Below, piece by piece: positions 5,674 to 7,967 of a stretch of 7,967 nt of DNA. This DNA comes from Sphingomonadaceae bacterium (GTDB taxonomy: Bacteria; Pseudomonadota; Alphaproteobacteria; Sphingomonadales; Sphingomonadaceae). Where the stretch lies: NCBI GenBank assembly GCA_019239785.1, contig JAFAZM010000292.1, positions 1-7,967 of the forward strand, read 5' to 3'. Position 1 is the first letter of the stretch. Each line of letters starts with the position of its first letter. Below the pieces are notes generated by a model. It was not told the origin of the DNA, did no database searches, and saw only the letters and a program-made list of their open reading frames with translations. The position numbers and the translations under genes were made by a program.

Positions 5674-6261
5674 TTAGAGCGACGGCGAGGCCAGCCCGCC
5701 GAGCATCAGCGCCACCGCCATGTCCGCCAGCCGGTCCGCGTCCAGCGCGCCGCCTGGGCGGAACCAGATATGGGTCCAGTTGATCATCCCGAAGAAGAGC
5801 ATGGTCAGCGGCAGCGCCAGCGGGCCGGCGTCGGGGCGGAGCTCGCGCACCAGCGCCTCGACCGCGGCGATGATCCGCCTCTGCTTGGCGACCACCTCGG
5901 CGCGGCGGGCGGGGGGCAGATTGTCGAGCTCGTTGAGCAGCACCTTGTGGCTGTCCTCGGCGCCGACATAGAGGCGCATGAAGGCATGGGTGAGCGCGCG
6001 CAGCCGCGCCTCGGCACCGCCTGCCTGCGCCGCGTCCTCTGCGGCCGCGACCAGGGCATCGAGATGCGCCGCCATCGCCGCATAGAGGATGTCGTCCTTC
6101 GACGGGAAATAATGATAGATCAGCGACTTGGACGTGCTGCACGCCTTGGCGAGGTCGGCGACCGAGGCGCCCTTGAAGCCGTGCTCGGCATAGAGATGCG
6201 CCGCCGCGGCGAGGATCGCATCGCGCCGCTTGTCGTAATCGGGGGATTGGGGCCGCGCCAT
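5674..6261 (-). CDS. paaR: TetR-family regulator, probable PaaR-type repressor of the paa genes
   Basis: A 195-residue TetR-family protein. The N-terminal DNA-binding helix-turn-helix spans about 10-56: RRDAILAAAAHLYAEHGFKG, then SVADLAKACSTSKSLIYHYFPSKDDIL. The ligand-binding C-terminus contains KVLLNELDNLPPARRAEVVAKQRRI and MLFFGMINWTHIWFRPGGALD (about 154-174), both features I recall from TetR regulators next to paa genes in alpha- and betaproteobacteria. It likely represses paaA through the palindrome at 1649-1674 and is released by phenylacetyl-CoA; the family match is sequence-based, while target and ligand are inferred. The ATG has AAGGAG upstream at 5-base spacing. It lies 32 bases after the beta-lactamase stop on the same strand, and I see no palindrome at its own 5' end, so autorepression is not obvious. 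The symbol is given on family resemblance and context. Confidence 0.75.
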   Translation of the reverse strand: MARPQSPDYDKRRDAILAAAAHLYAEHGFKGASVADLAKACSTSKSLIYHYFPSKDDILYAAMAAHLDALVAAAEDAAQAGGAEARLRALTHAFMRLYVGAEDSHKVLLNELDNLPPARRAEVVAKQRRIIAAVEALVRELRPDAGPLALPLTMLFFGMINWTHIWFRPGGALDADRLADMAVALMLGGLASPSL

Positions 6262-6293
6262 CGCCGCTCCTTAGGGACCCAGCGAGGGCGCGG

Positions 6294-7370
6294 CTAGCGG
6301 TCGCCGCCCTCCGCAGCGACGGCGTCGTGATAGGCGATCGCCGCGCGCACCACGTCCTGCATCAGTGCCATGCGCGTCGCGAGCGGCGTGCCGGTCCGGC
6401 CGATCATCACGGCAAGCGCGTAATTGTGGCCGTCGGGCGCGTGCAGGATGCCGATATCGTTATAGCCGGCCTGCTCGCCGTCATAGACCTGGCCGGTGCC
6501 GGTCTTGTGCGAGATCGTCCAGCCGGCCTCGAGGCCGCCGCGCAGCCGGTTCGGCCCGGTATGGGTCTGCGACATGATGGCGAGCAGCCGCCGGGTCGAG
6601 GCGGGCGACAGCAATTCGCCGCGCTGCAAACGGGCGAGGCCGTTGGCGATCCCGTTCGGCGTCGCGCCGTCGACGGGGTCCGCGACATAATGTTCGAACG
6701 CGGCCCGGCGCCGCTCCGCCGGCACCGCGTCGCGGGCGGTAAAGAAGGCGTTGCCGTGCGAGAAGGCCGGCTGCCAGCGCAACCCGGCGATGCCGGCCTG
6801 GAGCAGGCGCTCTCCCGGGCCGAAGCGAATGCCCTCGAGCCGGTTGCGCTCGAGCATCTCGCGCACCGCGGCCGGCCCGCCGGCATGGCGCAGGACGATG
6901 TCGTTGCAGGTATTGTCGCTCTGCGTCAGCGCCCGGAACATCAAATCGCCGAGCGTCGTCGTATAGCCGTTCGCACCGATCCGGCCGGCGATGGGCTGAT
7001 GGAACAGGGTAAGGTCGGCGCGGGTGACGGTGACCCGCTCGTCGAGGTCGAGCCGGCCGGCATCGGCGCGCTGCAGCGCGGTCAGCGCCACCCAGAATTT
7101 GCTCACGCTCTGCTGCGGATAGAAGCGGTCGCCGTGCCAGGAGGCGGCGAAGCCGGTGTCCACGTCGCGCACCGCGATGCCGACCTCGCCGTCGAAGGCG
7201 CGGCCGAGCTCGCGGACCCGGGTGTCGAGCTCCCGCTCCGCGGGGGTGACGTTGTTGGCAAGAGCGCGGACGGGTATGCGCGCCGGTTGCGCGGAGACGG
7301 TTCCGGTCAGGATCAGGCCGGCCAAGCCCAGCAACTTCAGTCTGCGCAATCCTCGTGCCCCGCTTATCAT
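6294..7370 (-). CDS. exported class A-like serine beta-lactamase
   Basis: A 358-residue protein with a signal peptide: a basic start (RGLRRLK), a hydrophobic stretch LLGLAGLILTG, and a likely cut after VSA at residue 27; the product should act in the periplasm. Catalytic signatures are in order: S88-V-S-K91 (SxxK), S151-D-N153 (SDN) and K289-T-G291 (KTG). Glu187 in ERLLQ stands 36 residues after the SDN serine, exactly the place of Glu166 in TEM-type enzymes, with Gln191 where Asn170 is usual. About 36 extra residues (roughly 192-230) follow before the DPVDGATP segment that ends the omega loop. The fold suggests hydrolysis of beta-lactams, but the altered loop makes substrate range uncertain; a penicillin-binding or related serine hydrolase role cannot be excluded. 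The ATG has GGAG at 6-base spacing. It precedes the TetR gene, with which it may be co-transcribed. Confidence 0.88.
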   Translation of the reverse strand: MISGARGLRRLKLLGLAGLILTGTVSAQPARIPVRALANNVTPAERELDTRVRELGRAFDGEVGIAVRDVDTGFAASWHGDRFYPQQSVSKFWVALTALQRADAGRLDLDERVTVTRADLTLFHQPIAGRIGANGYTTTLGDLMFRALTQSDNTCNDIVLRHAGGPAAVREMLERNRLEGIRFGPGERLLQAGIAGLRWQPAFSHGNAFFTARDAVPAERRRAAFEHYVADPVDGATPNGIANGLARLQRGELLSPASTRRLLAIMSQTHTGPNRLRGGLEAGWTISHKTGTGQVYDGEQAGYNDIGILHAPDGHNYALAVMIGRTGTPLATRMALMQDVVRAAIAYHDAVAAEGGDR

Positions 7371-7402
7371 CGACAGCTCCGCCTTTGCCAGCGACGTTTC
7401 GG

Positions 7403-7430
7403 AGTCTAGCGGTTCGGCCGTTTCTGTCAG
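7403..7430 (-). promoter_or_regulatory. beta-lactamase promoter candidate
   Basis: On the minus strand, CTGACA (7430-7425; 5 of 6 to the -35 consensus) and TAGACT (7408-7403; 4 of 6 to the -10) stand 16 bases apart. Transcription would begin near 7396, leaving about 25 bases of leader with the GGAG ribosome binding site. This is the best promoter-like pair in the gap upstream of the gene. Confidence 0.45.
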
Positions 7431-7441
7431 CTTAATAAGCT
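7429..7441. promoter_or_regulatory. AT-rich 13-bp palindrome at the beta-lactamase promoter
   Basis: AGCTTAATAAGCT is a perfect 6-bp inverted repeat around a single central base. It is AT-rich in an otherwise GC-rich region and overlaps the upstream end of the -35 candidate by two bases. This is a fitting place for a regulator site or an UP-like element, but there is no direct evidence of a binding protein and no dedicated LysR-type ampR gene adjacent. Confidence 0.3.
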
Positions 7442-7443
7442 AA

Positions 7444-7612
7444 ATCCCTCTCCCGTCTCGGGGAGAGGGAGGGGCCCGCTCGCGAAGCGAGTGGGAGGGT
7501 GAGGGCAGGGACGGCCGTGTCGGTTCGGCCCCCCGCTGCAACCTTCCTACGTCGCACCCTCACCCTGCCGGCCTAGGGCCGGCTATCCCTCTCCCCAAAA
7601 TGGGAGAGGGAT
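7444..7612. repeat. palindromic intergenic repeat upstream of the beta-lactamase
   Basis: A 169-bp inverted repeat. The outer arms (7444-7470 and 7586-7612) share ATCCCTCTCCC and GGGGAGAGGGA, and a second matched block GGGTGAGGG (7497-7505) pairs with CCCTCACCC (7557-7565). Each arm also folds on itself (CCCTCTCCC with GGGAGAGGG). Inside are CTCGC-GAA-GCGAG (7479-7491) and a perfect 7-bp hairpin GCCGGCC-TAG-GGCCGGC (7567-7583). It contains no gene. It sits directly between the orphan receptor tail and the beta-lactamase promoter region and could end transcription of the receptor gene. Confidence 0.85.
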
Positions 7613-7619
7613 GAAGGGA

Positions 7620-7732
7620 TCAGAGCATCACCCTGGCCGTGATCCCGATGTCGCGACCCGCGAGGGTGGCGTTGTCCTCGAGGAAGCGCGGACGCCGGCG
7701 GCCGACGACATCGAAGATATGTGCCTGATCGC
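7620..7732 (-). pseudogene. orphan C-terminal remnant of a second TonB-dependent receptor
   Basis: Directly after the receptor stop codon, in a different minus-strand frame, the sequence reads HIFDVVGRRRPRFLEDNATL followed by AGRDIGITARVML and TGA (7620-7622). This is a recognisable end of an outer-membrane TonB-dependent receptor: the NIFD-type turn, the LAGRD motif and an alternating final beta strand. It aligns with the end of the preceding gene (NNIFDVEARRSTSLLKDYAP, then LAGRDFRFTVSFNY). No start codon with a ribosome binding site and no upstream receptor sequence belongs to it, so it is a leftover tail. The similarity includes the nucleotides ATCTTCGATGTCG, shared by both copies. Confidence 0.75.
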
Positions 7733-7967
7733 CTAATAATTGAAGCTGACGGTGAACCGGAAATCCCGTCCGGCCAGTGGGGCGTAATCCTTCAGCAGGC
7801 TTGTCGAGCGCCGTGCCTCGACATCGAAGATGTTGTTCAAGGCGAGGCCGAGTGAAAGCCCCGGTCGATCGGTGAACGGCCGCCACTCGAAATTGGCGTT
7901 CACCAGCGTAAAGCCCGGCGTGCCGGTCTCGATCGGCGCGGTTCGCCGATGAGCCCAGTCGCGTTCC
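7733..7967 (-). CDS. TonB-dependent outer-membrane receptor, C-terminal end
   Basis: The last 77 residues of a TonB-dependent receptor that enters from the right edge; TAG is at 7735-7733. Visible are TGTPGFTLVNANFEWRPF, the strand LSLGLALNNIFDVEARR, and the closing LAGRDFRFTVSFNY. These are the final transmembrane beta strands of the 22-strand barrel, with the aromatic C-terminus recognised by the BAM machinery. The conserved N-F-D and LAGRD patterns support the family; the ligand (siderophore, glycan or other) cannot be inferred from this part. A second, out-of-frame receptor tail lies immediately downstream. Confidence 0.85.
   Translation of the reverse strand, partial: ERDWAHRRTAPIETGTPGFTLVNANFEWRPFTDRPGLSLGLALNNIFDVEARRSTSLLKDYAPLAGRDFRFTVSFNY

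Noticed and set aside
6262..6293. Operator or promoter for the TetR gene in its 32-base upstream gap
   Set aside because: No palindrome similar to the paaA site and no convincing -10/-35 pair could be seen there.
6800..6815. Beta-lactamase lacking the catalytic omega-loop Glu
   Set aside because: At first no ExxLN was found close to the DPVDGATP segment, but counting from SDN puts Glu187 at the expected distance; the loop is extended and the Glu is present.
2677..7612. CRISPR array or insertion sequence as the source of the repeats
   Set aside because: The repeats are single inverted units of different sequence, not regularly spaced direct repeats with spacers, and no cas or transposase gene is present.
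7862..7878. GGTCGATCGGTGAACG as a second copy of the paaA operator
   Set aside because: Only the inner GATCGGT part matches, symmetry is poor, and it lies within the receptor coding sequence.
7620..7886. An 88-residue protein in the frame of the orphan receptor tail
   Set aside because: Its first part is merely the out-of-frame shadow of the real receptor gene. Only the last 30 or so residues resemble a receptor end, so the segment 7620-7732 is called a remnant instead.
7733..7967. A simple frameshift or early stop separating one receptor into two pieces
   Set aside because: The orphan tail repeats the NIFD-LAGRD-final strand region already complete before TAG 7735-7733, so the two are alternative ends and not consecutive parts.

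Overview
The window is GC-rich with uniformly GC-biased codon use. It most likely comes from a sphingomonad-type alphaproteobacterium (Sphingomonadales). The basis is the paa oxygenase genes with a TetR-type rather than PaaX/GntR-type regulator, a TonB-dependent receptor, and several palindromic intergenic repeats of the kind I remember from sphingomonad genomes. This taxonomic call rests on content; no marker gene is present.

Layout: bases 1-205 hold the 3' end of a DUF1330 gene (+). It overlaps tail-to-tail a compact minus-strand run of three small genes, transcribed in the order GNAT acetyltransferase, VOC/glyoxalase-fold protein, DUF7079 protein (1587 down to 176). The GNAT gene is divergent from paaABCDE (1689-5550, +), which encodes the complete phenylacetyl-CoA 1,2-epoxidase: oxygenase subunit A, small subunit B, structural subunit C, maturation factor D and reductase E. 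A near-perfect 26-bp palindrome lies 14 bp before paaA. Convergent to paaE is a TetR-family gene resembling PaaR (5674-6261, -). Upstream of it on the same strand are an exported class A-like serine beta-lactamase (6294-7370, -) with its own promoter candidate, and the 3' end of a TonB-dependent receptor (7733-7967, -) followed by an out-of-frame orphan copy of a second receptor C-terminus (7620-7732).

How the genes work together: PaaA, B, C and E should form the multicomponent monooxygenase that epoxidises the ring of phenylacetyl-CoA, with PaaD maturing its metal centres. The TetR protein probably represses the paaA promoter through the palindrome and is released by phenylacetyl-CoA (inference). 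The ligase, isomerase, ring-opening and beta-oxidation genes (paaK, G, Z, J, F, H) are not in the window, so the pathway must be split over more than one locus if complete.

The most unusual aspect is the load of palindromic repeats. Five clearly different inverted repeats occur between 2677 and 7612. One separates paaA from paaB and appears to supply the paaB ribosome binding site, one sits inside the paaC reading frame just after the start codon, a short one sits inside the paaD reading frame, and two fill intergenic gaps. I see no CRISPR array, tRNA, rRNA, insertion sequence or phage gene, and no clear sign of an entirely new multi-gene system. The novel-looking material is the translated repeats and the displaced receptor tail.
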